Part shown: in pieces, positions 46,687 to 56,355 of the stretch
Numbering within the stretch: the stretch's first letter is position 1
Layout of the letters: each line of letters starts with the position of its first letter
Source: Prostheceraeus crozeri
Lineage: Eukaryota > Platyhelminthes > Polycladida > Euryleptidae
Reading direction: 5' to 3'
Length of the DNA stretch: 64,000 nucleotides
Assembly (NCBI GenBank): GCA_907163375.1
Contig: CAJQUW010003412.1
Location: 38,463-102,462 of the forward strand
The notes under the pieces: generated by a model
Seen by the model: only the letters and a program-made list of their open reading frames with translations
Databases searched by the model: none
What the model was told of the DNA's origin: nothing
Translations under genes and position numbers: made by a program

Positions 46687-47912
46687 ATGGATTTATTAAT
46701 ATTTTTACCTTTTCCAGATCCATTTTACACACGAATGTATGTTGCTTGTGAATATGCTGAGGTTAACATAAGAATTATGTTAGTACATCATTCTGAGAAT
46801 ATGATTTTCAGAAATATATCAATTGATCAGATCCCTTCCCGATGCTGGAAATTTGATGTATCCAACTTTGATCATTGGCACAACGCCTACACCATCATCA
46901 TTGGTGAAAAAGCTCGAAAAATCTTCTCAGATTTATGAGGCCCAACCAGGCAATCGCCTTCAAGATCATGAAAGCCTTTTTCATGGAAATTACAAAAAGA
47001 TTGAGCGACTATTTGCCTTTCGGGAACGAGCTACTGAGGGCTTCACGATTTTTAAGTCCTCTGTACCAACAGAGTGACCATTATGAGAAATGGGTTTTTA
47101 AATTCGTCAAAGCCATCCCTAACATTTTAGGAGATAGCGACCAATCAACATTGCAAGTCGAGATTAGGCTTCATCAAAGTCTGGTAAAAAGCGCCTATGA
47201 AAACGATGTAGGAGAATTTTGGTCGAAAGTCGACAAGGTGGGAAAGACACCAACCCTCGTAAAAGTCGCCAAAGCGATTTTTGTTTTACCACATGGAAAC
47301 GCGGAGGTCGAACGTATTTTTTCGGGTCTATCCGATGAAGTAACTAAGAAACGTCGATCGCTGGGTTCTGAAACCATAAAGGCGTTGTCCGTCAGTAAGT
47401 CTGTTCTCAACAGCAAAAAATTGGACAGCTCTACATTGAAAATAGATCGTCAACTCAGAGATTCATACACGGCATCGCACTCGAAGTATGAAGCATGGAA
47501 GCAGGAGCAACGAAAAGAACGGGAAGAAAAAGAAAAACAGAAATTAGAAGAACGTCTACGAAAAGAATTAAAAGAGGAAATGAACAGAAACGAAAGTATT
47601 CGAAAGCACGCGACTGAGATGGAAGACATCGCAACTTCTCTTAAGGAAAAGGAAGATGAGCAACGGCGACTAACATCTCTTGCAGAGAATGCACTGCAGC
47701 AGGCCAGAAAAGCCGAGAAAGACCTGATGGATCTTCGACAAGAAAAGAATGCATTAGAAATGAAAAAAGAAGCTGCGCGCAGTATAGTACTCGATGTGAT
47801 TCTAAAAAGACATGTACACCAATTCTCAGATTCTTCTATGCCGAGTAACAAATATTCGCGCTTCGACAAAAAGACTAATCTGTGTAATTCAATGGATTGC
47901 TTGCCATTATGA
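46687..47912 (+). CDS. outer hAT transposase, C-terminal part with coiled coil
   Basis: The long frame 46935-47912 gives 325 codons. A preceding frame (46687-46938, ending GEKARKIFSDL) joins it one base out of phase and probably belongs to the same protein. About residues 105-150 are a hATC region (LVKVAKAIFVLPHGNAEVER then IFSGLSD); residues about 185-285 are a strongly charged coiled coil (EREEKEKQKLEERLRKELKE). The order hATC then coiled coil, and the core LVKxxxxxxxLxHGNxxxExxFS, are shared with the 21028-23518 transposase. The zinc finger and first catalytic block are missing, so this copy is N-terminally deleted and non-autonomous today. Confidence 0.8.
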
Positions 47913-48095
47913 GTTACATAGGCGTATAAAGCAAACTTCTGTGTGTGTTACTATTTGGATAAAGTTATAAAGTAGATGGCGCATAAGTTGAAGTCGTAAG
48001 TTTTCTTACCTAGATCGTGCATGTAAACAATAAAATACTAATTATGGAAGATCCATGATCACAATCAAGTCACTCACTTCACTTCACTTCTCGTT

Positions 48096-49844
48096 TTACG
48101 TCCTTCTTGTCCCATTGCTTGAGGTTGGACGGAGTTTGATGGCTCGCTTCCACTGGTCCCGATCTTGGGCAAGGTGCTCGCTGATGTTGAGGGCATCAAA
48201 GTCTTCTTGAACGCAGTTTCGCCATGATTTCTTTGGTCTTCCAACTGGGCGCTTTCCCTCCACCTTCATGGATTCCACTCTCCCGATGACCTTCTCTTCC
48301 GATCTCCTGACATGACCAAACCATCGAAGCCTCTTCTGTTGAATTCGGTTCCTCAGGTGTGTCAGCCCGCACATTCCCATTACATCGTCATTAGTGACCC
48401 GGTCTCTCCATTTGATCTTCATCATGTAGCGCAGCATCCTCTGGTCGCACACTTCAAGTCGGCTTCTTTGTTGCTGAGTCAACGGCCAGGTTTCCGCTCC
48501 GTATAATAGTACTGATCGCACACACGTTTCGTACACTTTCGCTCTACACATTATTGGGATGTCTTTATTGCACAGCAGGCTGCTAAGATCCCTCCACTTC
48601 AACCATGCTGCCGAAATTCTGGACCCCACCGCCTTCTCTGCTCCTGCATCGCAGCTAAGCACATCACCCAAATAGCAGAACTCATGCACTTCCTCTACGG
48701 AGAGGCCGTCAAAGCTCAAGGAGTCGTCCTCTGGTATGTCATTGTGTCCCATGCAAGTCGGACAGCGAAAGTTTGCAATTCCTGTCACCTTTCGCAGACG
48801 AGCACATTTCCTGTGACACCATTTCTTACAGGAGACACAAAGGATGGAATTGACACCAACTCCCCTGCCACAGCACCCACAAGGCCACTTGCCAGACTGC
48901 TTCGCGTTTCGCACCTTCTTTCCTGTGACCATAATCTTTGTCTTCTGCATGTTCACTTTGAGACCACGTTCAAGGTCAGTCTTCCATCTGCAGAATAGCT
49001 CCTTTGCCTCACTCTTGGTCTCAGCCGTTAGTACCAGATCGTCCGCATAAAGTAACTCCCAGGGACCATCACCTTTGCATTCTTTGGTCGCCTCCTCCAT
49101 TACAATCAAGAAAAGTAACGGGCTCAGTGCTGAACCTTGATGGACACCGACACTGATCTGAAACTCTTCTGACATGCCTGCTAATGTCACCACTTTCGAG
49201 GATGTATGCTTGTATAGGGACATTACAGATGCTACGAGGTACTCGGGCACATTTTGCCGACGAAGTGCCCACTCAATAACTGCACGCGGCACTCGGTCAA
49301 AGGCCTTCTCCAAGTCCACAAATACATGAAACAACTTCTTTCGCACCTGCGTATACTTTTCTTGTACTTGACGTACAACAAAAATCGCATCAGTCGTCGA
49401 CTTCCCACTTGAGAACCCAAATTGGCGAGCATCCACTTGCACGAGCTTCTTAAGTCTCTCTTCGAGAACCTTTTCAAACAGCTTGAATCCATGTTCCAGA
49501 GGCCGAATGCCTCTGTACGATCCACAGTTCAGCGAGTCTCCTTTATCCTTGTACAATGGGATCGTCAGGCTTTTCTGCCAAGCTGTAGGAATTTCTTTCG
49601 ATTCCATAGCTTTCTGAAAGATGGGCGTCACCTCCTCAATATCCACCTCCTGCGCTCCTCTCATCAACTCTGCTGAAAGCCCTGACGGTCCAGGAGCTTT
49701 TCCTTTCTTCATGCTTCGAAGGGCCGCGCGTATTTCTTCCTTGGAAATTTCTTTAATGGGTCCTTTAGTTGCGTCGATTCCTTCAACGGCAAATTCGTTG
49801 CTCTCGTTCAGAGCTTGGAAAAATACTCCTTCCATCGTCTGCAC
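48096..49844 (-). CDS. LINE reverse transcriptase with embedded PHD-like zinc finger
   Basis: A 582-codon uninterrupted frame. Residues 35-120 carry the first reverse-transcriptase blocks (KKGKAPGPSGLSAELMRG, SYRGIRPLEHGFKLFEKVL). The catalytic Asp blocks are VFVDLEKAFDRVP (about 173), GVHQGSALSPLLF (about 233) and ELLYADDLVLTA (about 264). At about 322-364 lies a Cys/His cluster, CGCCGRGVGVNSILCVSCKK then WCHRKC and CPTC, a PHD-like finger between the polymerase core and the C-terminal region (EEVHEFCYLGDVLS, SVLLYGAETWPL). Similar fingers are familiar from some invertebrate RTE-like proteins. The tail (LRWFGHVRR, GRPKKSW) is basic. The first codons overlap the end of the preceding frame one base out of phase. 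Confidence 0.9.
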   Translation of the reverse strand: MQTMEGVFFQALNESNEFAVEGIDATKGPIKEISKEEIRAALRSMKKGKAPGPSGLSAELMRGAQEVDIEEVTPIFQKAMESKEIPTAWQKSLTIPLYKDKGDSLNCGSYRGIRPLEHGFKLFEKVLEERLKKLVQVDARQFGFSSGKSTTDAIFVVRQVQEKYTQVRKKLFHVFVDLEKAFDRVPRAVIEWALRRQNVPEYLVASVMSLYKHTSSKVVTLAGMSEEFQISVGVHQGSALSPLLFLIVMEEATKECKGDGPWELLYADDLVLTAETKSEAKELFCRWKTDLERGLKVNMQKTKIMVTGKKVRNAKQSGKWPCGCCGRGVGVNSILCVSCKKWCHRKCARLRKVTGIANFRCPTCMGHNDIPEDDSLSFDGLSVEEVHEFCYLGDVLSCDAGAEKAVGSRISAAWLKWRDLSSLLCNKDIPIMCRAKVYETCVRSVLLYGAETWPLTQQQRSRLEVCDQRMLRYMMKIKWRDRVTNDDVMGMCGLTHLRNRIQQKRLRWFGHVRRSEEKVIGRVESMKVEGKRPVGRPKKSWRNCVQEDFDALNISEHLAQDRDQWKRAIKLRPTSSNGTRRT

Positions 49845-51188
49845 ACATCTTCTTCCCTCGTGAAAGTCTGTCCATTAACATCCTTGATGTATCTCCTCTG
49901 GTTAACATCCTTCCGATCCCTTTTCATCTGTTTCGCAACCTTGAACATTTTCTGCTGCATTTCTGCGGCGCTCAAATTCTCTCCCCAGGCCTTCCAAGCG
50001 GCTTGTCTGGAAATCACAACCTCCTTCTTTGCCAGTCGTGACTTATTTTTGTAAACTTCCCGATCAGCTTGACTTCTTGACTGCTGCCACCTTTTGTAAG
50101 CCATCTTTTTATCTTTTACTGCCTCTTGAACAGTCTCATTCCACCACCACGTCTCCCTTTGTATTTGTCTCTTTTTGCCTCTTGTTACTCCACAGACTTC
50201 TTCAGCTGTTTTCAGGATATTGTCCTGAAACTGATCCCATTCACCGTGCGTCCCCAACTATGTTCTTTGCCTCAGTCTCTCTTCAAACAGCTTTCTGTTT
50301 TCTTGATCACGAAGTTTCCAGACCTTAATCTTTCGTGCATTTATTCTCTTCCTCGGATGTTCAAAGCCCTTTCTCACTATATCCATGGCAAGTAGACGAT
50401 GCTGTGTTAGACATGCTTCGCCAGGAATTACTTTGCAATCCCGAACAGAAGCACATTCTTCTTTCTTCATCAGCATAAAATCAATTTGCATTCGACTGTC
50501 ACCACTTTTGTATGTTATCTTCTTTTCATCGTCCTTTGCGTATAGTGTATTTACAATCTTCATTTCATTCCCAAGGCAAAAATCGAGGATTCGTTAACCG
50601 TCTCTATTCCTTTCTCCGAACCCGAAAGGTCCCATGATCTCTTCGAAACCGAATCGGTTGCACCCTACATGACCGCTAAGATCCCCAGCTACAATTAGAG
50701 ATTCAGATTGGGCCACAGTCCACTCCGTCATCAAGATCTTCCCAGAAGCGATCTTTGTCCTCATCCGGTTTCCCACTTTGTGGGGCATACACCGAGAACA
50801 CGTGGGTCACCTTTTCTCCGAGGACCAAACTCAGCTTTATTGCTCTCGAACTCATCCGTTCCACTTGTAGTACGTGATCTACTAAGACATCTCTCACGAA
50901 TATGCCACCTCTTCCTTTCTTCTCTCCACTCCACCACAGCTTAAACCTCTCCGGTCCGTCACCAATGAATCGACATCCATTTCCCTTATACTGTGTCTCC
51001 TGTACACAACATATATCGATTCCTCTCCTGCCGAGCATCTCCACCACCTCTCTACTTCTTCCACACAGCGAACCTACGCTCACTGAACCGAATTTAAACA
51101 TTTGTTTCAACTCCCCGGAAGTTCTTAGCACCCCATGCCTACTTAAAGGCTGCCGGGCACTAGGGGCCAATTGATTTTGAGCCATCAT
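49808..51188 (-). CDS. LINE AP-endonuclease and linker, broken
   Basis: Four consecutive minus-strand frames make up an endonuclease of the type found in RTE elements and the CFDP2 (craniofacial development protein 2-like) family. Visible blocks are GSVSVGSLCGRSREVVEML, CCVQETQYKGNG (catalytic Glu), HVFSVYAPQSGKPDEDKD, IVAGDLSGHVG (catalytic Asp), DSRMQIDFMLMKKEE and LTQHRLLAMD (catalytic His). A basic linker follows (TWWWNETVQEAVKDKKMAYK). There are about two frameshifts (near 50700 and at the junction near 49825) and two in-frame stops (near 50597 and 50258). The endonuclease part is therefore dead although the reverse transcriptase frame is open. Confidence 0.85.
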
Positions 51189-52244
51189 TCATAATAGGTT
51201 TGGAGCAAAGTTTTTAGCGGTCGCATGCCCTTGCTGACACCAACCACGATTATTGGTCGTGGACCTAGCCTTTTCACATCAATGGATGAGAAGTACCTAC
51301 AAGGCAGCAGGATGTTGTCTTGATTTCCTTGCTGTTCCTCCCCCAAGCACTCACACGCTCGAAGCCGGTGACCTTGTTTAGAACAGCAGCAGTGCCTGCG
51401 TGGATGCCGTTGGTCTGCACCCCCTCCTATCTAGGCTTATTGAAAGGCGGCCGCACTCGCCTTGTCACAAGTCGTCATTGGGTCGTGAGAGGTTTTATAG
51501 CTTACAGCGTCTCCTGTCAGCTCCTCTCCCCTGATGAACTTGCCGCTATGGTCCGCGGCTGCTTATTTAATTCGCAGCTAACCTTCATTGCTGAAGGCCA
51601 TTCCACTATCCTCCACCTGTGGACGCGCCCCATACCAGTTGCTGTGGTTCCCCAAGGTGGGGGTGTTCATTTGCATCGTGCACCTGATGAAGTCTGTGAC
51701 GAAAATTTGTCAATAAACTGATGCATTTTGAGACTACGTTAATTTTTCTTTATCGTTAATATTATTGTTGATATCAATCTTCAGATTTACACACCTATAA
51801 CATGCGGCATGTCCTTTGAAATGAACAAAAGGAATTAACTTTCTGGATTTTCCTGTTTGAATGAAAGAAGTTTGTTTACACGATAAAAAGACTGCACATA
51901 CAAATTAGCTAAGTGAGATTACAAAATTTATATAAAATTGTTCTGTGTGTGATGTATTGACGAAGCATGAAAATCACTGAAATGCCTATCTGCGTCCTCC
52001 ATAAGATGTATGTCATCTGATAGAAGACGAAATTCTCTCTATCATCTATTTTTGTTCGCTGTGAGTGGACTTGTTCCTGTAAACTTATAGTACGTAAACT
52101 TGTGTTACCACATAAATATATACTTGCTCGTAGGGTACATAAAACAAAAGTAAACGAAATCAGTGCTGATACGCGAAATCAGCGCTAATACGCGAAATCA
52201 GAGCCGATACGCGAAATTGGCGAAATTTCGAAATCCGACCACTG

Positions 52245-52420
52245 ATAACTGGTCAGACGGGCTCCTTTTTACATCGCAACTAGCTACGTAGGGGTCCCTT
52301 TTAGCATCAGAACTGGGAAGAGGGTACTTTTTTATCGCAACTAGGCGGAAAGGCCCTTTGTACATAAGACTGAAACGTAGAGCCTCGTTTTATATCACAG
52401 CTGTACGAACGTGCCTCAAG
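52245..52420 (+). repeat. minisatellite, right part (about five units)
   Basis: Units such as CTTTTTACATCGCAACTAG continue at 25-32 base spacing from the right target duplication to about 52420. They become less regular outward (TATATCACAGCTG). Confidence 0.75.
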
Positions 52421-52483
52421 TTTAATACCATGTATTATATTAACATCAAATGATTTAGTAAGTCAGCAATGCTTGATATAATA

Positions 52484-54263
52484 CAGGGTGCGGCAGAAAA
52501 ACCAAGTGTTTTTAATTACGCTATATTTCAGTACATATTGTAACAAAATAGAAATATCTTATGCATACATGTTCTTTGGATCATAGCATTTACGTTTTTG
52601 TCCATATTGGACATCAATTTCATATTTTTAGAAGTAGATTTTCTAACTTAAAATTATAGATAGCTCTTTCATGCACTTAATGAAATTATATCGGAGAAAA
52701 AACCTAATTGTTTTGAAAACAAAAGCTTTTAACATAATATTCATTTTTTGAAAATACAAATATCATGACAAGCAGAAATAACATCAAAATTACGAATGGA
52801 AAATAACATCACTCATGTGATGACCGTTCTCTTTAACGCAACAACGAAGACGCTCTTGAAAGTTAGTTTCGACTCGCTCAAGCATATTGACACCGACTGA
52901 TGCGATTTGATTCCTTATTGAATTCTTCAATTCATCGAGAGTGCAGGGTTTGTCCTTATAAACTAAGGACTTAAGCCAACCCCAAAGAAAGAAATCACAA
53001 ATCGATAAATCAGGCGAGCGAGGTGGCCATACAATGTCACCAGATTTGGAAATGAGTCGATTTGGGAACAGCTCACGAAGAACACTAATTGTTTTTGTAG
53101 CAGTATGTGCTGTTGCGCCATCTTGTTGAAACCAGAGAGATCGACGATTGAGACGGCGTCTTCTCAGCTCCGGGATGAGAAACGTTTTCACCATATTGAC
53201 GCAACGCTCAGATGTCACGGTTACCGTAACTCCTCCTTCTTCAAAGAAGTAAGGTCCGATGATGCCAAATCTTCCAACTGCACACCATACGGTCACCTTG
53301 GGGCTGTGTAAAGGTGTTTCATGAGTAAGCCGGGATTCTCCGATGACCAGTATCTGCAGTTTTGCTTATTGACAGAGCCATTAAGGTGGACGTGTGCTTC
53401 GTCACTCATCGCGATCTTCAAATCCTCATTTTCATAGAGAGCAAGCATGTCCTGTGCAAACTTCAATCGTTGGGGATAATCATTCGTGTTCAGTTCGTTT
53501 ACTATCGCCATTTTGTATGGATGAAAGTTAAGATCTTCATGCAAAATTCGTCTCATCGTTCGATCACTGATTCCCATTGCAACCGCTTGCCTTCTAACTG
53601 ACCGGTCCGGACTTCGCTCCACCGCTTCTCTGACTCTGTCAATATTCTGTTGAGTCCGCACTTCACGCATTCGCCCTGGTGGTGTTTTCTTCAATAGCGA
53701 TCCTTGCGTACGAAGATTATTCACCCATCTTAAGATGGTGTCCCGAGAAGGCACTGAATCATTTCTATTGATATTGAAGTAGCGGCGGAACTCACGCTGG
53801 ACAGTGGTCACAGATTCATTGCATTTTACGAAAGTGTCGTACACAAAGATGCGATGTTCTAAAGTCCAATCAGTCATTCTCTCAGACTTGTTGCTGTTAA
53901 TGGTTCTTCAAGTTTGCGTGAACTGTTTTAAAACTGTTAATTTCTAACGTTTATTGACATTCAAGATATCGATTGAATCTTGATCACTATGCATAATAAA
54001 GTGAATGTGTTAAAAGCTTTTGTTTTCAAAGCACTTAGGTTCTTACTGTAACATAGTTTCATTAAGTGCAGAAAAGGGGAAAATGACTATAATTATTAAG
54101 TTAAATAAACTGCTACAAAAAATAATAAATTCTGGTACAATGTGGACAAAAACGTAAATGCTATGACCTAAAGAACACATTGACATCAGTTATTTCTATT
54201 TTATTTCTAAATGTAATGAGATACAGCGAAATTAAAAACACTTGGTTTTTCTGCCGCACCCTA
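52484..54263 (-). mobile_element. mariner-like transposon (GGGTGCGGCAGAAAAACC ends)
   Basis: Ends are inverted, reading GGGTGCGGCAGAAAAACCAA at the left (52486 on) and its inverse before 54262. TA dinucleotides flank both sides (52482-52483 and 54264-54265). Further inverted similarity runs inward past 100 bases. It holds one transposase on the minus strand. The length is 1.78 kb. Confidence 0.88.
52790..53877 (-). CDS. Tc1/mariner-superfamily transposase, one frameshift
   Basis: Two frames, 53877-53293 (194 codons) and 53296-52790 (168 codons), meet at a C run near 53310 where one base appears lost; together they give about 362 residues. The N-terminus has helix-turn-helix DNA-binding blocks (FRRYFNINRNDSVPSRDTIL, RWVNNLRTQGS) and a second HTH (SVRRQAVAMGISDRTMRRIL). 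Catalytic acids lie in IAMSDEAHVHLNG, FQQDGATAHTA and PPRSPDLSICDFFLWG. This lineage (PPRSPDL, FFLWG) is common in arthropod and other invertebrate genomes. It is one indel from an open frame. Confidence 0.9.
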
Positions 54264-54265
54264 TA

Positions 54266-55385
54266 TTTGTAGGAAGCTGAAATTTTGAAAACAACAAGCT
54301 CTTTCTGTGTAAAATGATGCAATCGAGCTTGTTAGTGCTAGAAAATGTTACAAATTCAATCAATTACATGCATTGGTTGGTTCACTTAGGCACCTGATTT
54401 GATGAACGCAAACTGACGCATATCTTAAATATTTTTTGAAGAAAATATTGAAATTCCTATTCTTTGCATTAAGACAATTCATGTTGTTCAACCTCCCGGG
54501 TAAAGAAAAGTTACAGGTCTCGAAGTGATAAAATCTATGTAAAGTAACTTGCGACGGGAATTCGGCGTCGTGCGCTTTCTGAGGTCGATAGTGTAGCGTT
54601 GTTAGCAGCTTGAATAATTTTTATCATTTCGATACATTTTTTCTTCCCCGGGGAGTTTGGACAGCATGAATTGTTTTAATGCAAGCTGTAATACCGGTAC
54701 CTGGTCAATTATGTGAACAATTTCTATTCTCCCTAAATCGCCCTGAATCGACCTTTCGACAAATAGAAAATTCAACAAAACATGCTCATTGCATTGATGT
54801 GCAATTTTGTGCATGCAGGAATATATACCAATACAATGTTCTGATGAGATACCCATTTACAGAGATTTGAATTTATTGAGTAAAAATACTCAATCTATCA
54901 GGTTTGGAGTATTTTTTTCTTCAGTAAACTTGTAATAATTTATTTTGGTGAATACCGTCATGTCTATTACAGTATATTGCTATTTATCCCACTTTTCCCA
55001 CTAGCCGTATTTCTATAATTGCACTAATATTTGATTCGAATGGAATCCATGTAAGTGAATATCGTTATTTAAATCAACATCATTAATACATTATTTTTAA
55101 ATATACCTTAATTAGTATTTAAACTCCATAAAAATGATGTTTCGTCAGCTCCCAATGTCACTTTCAAAACTCATCAAATTTCGCCCGTAAATATGCCGGC
55201 CATCCTGTAAGTTTTTATTCCTCGTACATAGTAACAGAACAAGCATACTGACAATTCGAAAAAATCCATTGTGCTGTGGAACATGTAGGTGTATTTGTAA
55301 TGACTGACGAATCCTATCATTCATATTGTTGACTTTAACTCAGCTATGTTTGACTTAAACTAACATAATGTAATTTTCTTTACAG
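54266..55385. other. end of EIF3K intron 4, nothing recognised
   Basis: AT-rich intronic DNA. No repeat boundaries or additional exons were found; the alignment to human eIF3k leaves no missing residues here. Confidence 0.6.
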
Positions 55386-55645
55386 TTATCTGCTATGTCG
55401 TCGGCTTAACGTATCAGAAGGTGAGCACCTCTCAACTACTTCTTTATCTCAACATGGAAGAAGAAGAATTGGCTACTGTTCTCGAGCAGCAGCAGTGGCA
55501 ACAACGCCAGGATGGATATGTGTTCATAACGAATCATGAAGAAAATATCAAATCTAAGAACATCAAAGAAAAGATAAATTTCTCCAGTATAAGTCGGATT
55601 CGATCCACATTTTTATCTCCTCGTGACATTTCATCCGGAAATTGA
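55386..55645 (+). CDS. EIF3K last exon
   Basis: The acceptor TTTCTTTACAG ends at 55385. The first two bases complete the Phe codon, then ICYVVGLTYQKVSTSQLLLY matches human ICHVVGITYQHIDRWLLAEM. The rest is the winged-helix end: VFITNHEENIKSKNIKEKIN then FSSISRI against human IFICSQEESIKPKNIVEKID and FDSVSSI. The stop is TGA at 55643-55645. The tail has about ten residues more than human. An apparent GTGAGC just after CAGAAG (55421) is not used as a donor, because the conserved protein reads straight through it. Confidence 0.95.
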
Positions 55646-56355
55646 CGATATTCTGCGCATTGATTTTGTTGATGAAAATACATGGTGCAAATGCAATATG
55701 TCTTTTTCATAAAAAGATCATCCACATGGAGTAACGAAATACTCGCTAAATGTTGAATGCCGAGCGATTAAATGTAGTGTACAACACAAGCACTGTGCTG
55801 AATATCATAAAAAAGCAGGGATCACAATTACGCAATAATGCATTCATTACTTAACATAAATCATCAATATAAATTACTCGGAATCAATTATTATTCATCA
55901 CTTTCAACACATCGATCGCTCTATGGATAGATAGGGTAACGGGTATAGTAATCTCGGTGAATTAATACAGTAAGATCTCTCCGAGATCAGCGTTGGCTCA
56001 GTTGGCTTGGAGAATGGAGTGTGCCACTCAAATAAACATAAAGGATCGATGCTTTGGATTGTTCCAGAATGTGCTAAGTATTATTTTAAAATAATTCTGT
56101 TTGTAGTTAAGGAGAAATAAGAGCAGAAAGTTCGACGCGGCCGGTGCGTTCCAACCAGAGACTTGACAAATTGACGGAATAAGTCAGCCTCCTATTGCAG
56201 GACCCGAATAAGTTCTGAAGGGTCCTGAGACGAAAGGAATGCTACGATTCATACCGACGCGTGCAGCAAACGGATCTCTGGAGATCATCTCCTCATAGAA
56301 TGACGCAAAAAATCGGTGTTATATGATGATCCCTCATTGCTGACCGAAGAATGTA
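55646..56355. other. EIF3K 3' flank
   Basis: Contains the likely EIF3K 3'UTR. A stretch near 55988-56010 (TTGGCTCAGTTGGC) resembles a tRNA A box, but no B box follows. No other gene was seen. Confidence 0.5.
56031..56036 (+). promoter_or_regulatory. possible polyadenylation signal of EIF3K
   Basis: AATAAA lies about 390 bases after the stop codon, the first canonical hexamer I noticed downstream. Confidence 0.4.

Larger units (their letters stand above)
48071..51725 (-). mobile_element. RTE-type non-LTR retrotransposon (LINE), near full length
   Basis: On the minus strand the element runs from a GC-rich 5' region (about 51725-51190) through an AP-endonuclease and reverse transcriptase to a 3' end with short repeats (GAAGTGAAGTGAAGTGAG, about 48092-48071). 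Short 3' repeats in place of poly-A are usual for RTE elements. Its GC content is clearly above its surroundings. It is inserted in the right half of the outer hAT. Target duplications were not resolved; both outer limits are approximate. Confidence 0.8.
44340..52244 (+). mobile_element. 7.9 kb composite hAT element (outer), with two nested insertions
   Basis: It begins CAGTGGTCGGATT and ends AATCCGACCACTG (13 bp perfect inverted ends, with further similarity inside), and is flanked by perfect 8 bp duplications ATAACTGG (44332-44339 and 52245-52252). ACGCGAAAT words are repeated several times inside each end (44366-44420 and 52175-52225), a subterminal binding array. It carries the remains of its own transposase (46687-47912). 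A second hAT (44450-46472) sits near its left end and an RTE-type LINE (about 48071-51725) in its right half. Without the insertions the element would be about 2.2 kb. Confidence 0.92.
42974..55385 (+). other. EIF3K intron 4 (12.4 kb), transposon-filled
   Basis: About 9.7 kb of this intron is recognisable mobile DNA: the nested stack at 44340-52244 and a mariner-like element at 52484-54263. A minisatellite lies on both sides of the stack. The stretches 42974-44195 and 54266-55385 hold no recognised feature. Confidence 0.8.

Noticed and set aside
55421-55426. GTGAGC as a donor ending a short EIF3K exon
   Set aside because: The conserved eIF3k protein continues in frame through this point to the stop at 55645.
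55985-56025. tRNA-like A box downstream of EIF3K
   Set aside because: TTGGCTCAGTTGGC fits an A box, but no GGTTCGAATCC-type B box or cloverleaf follows.
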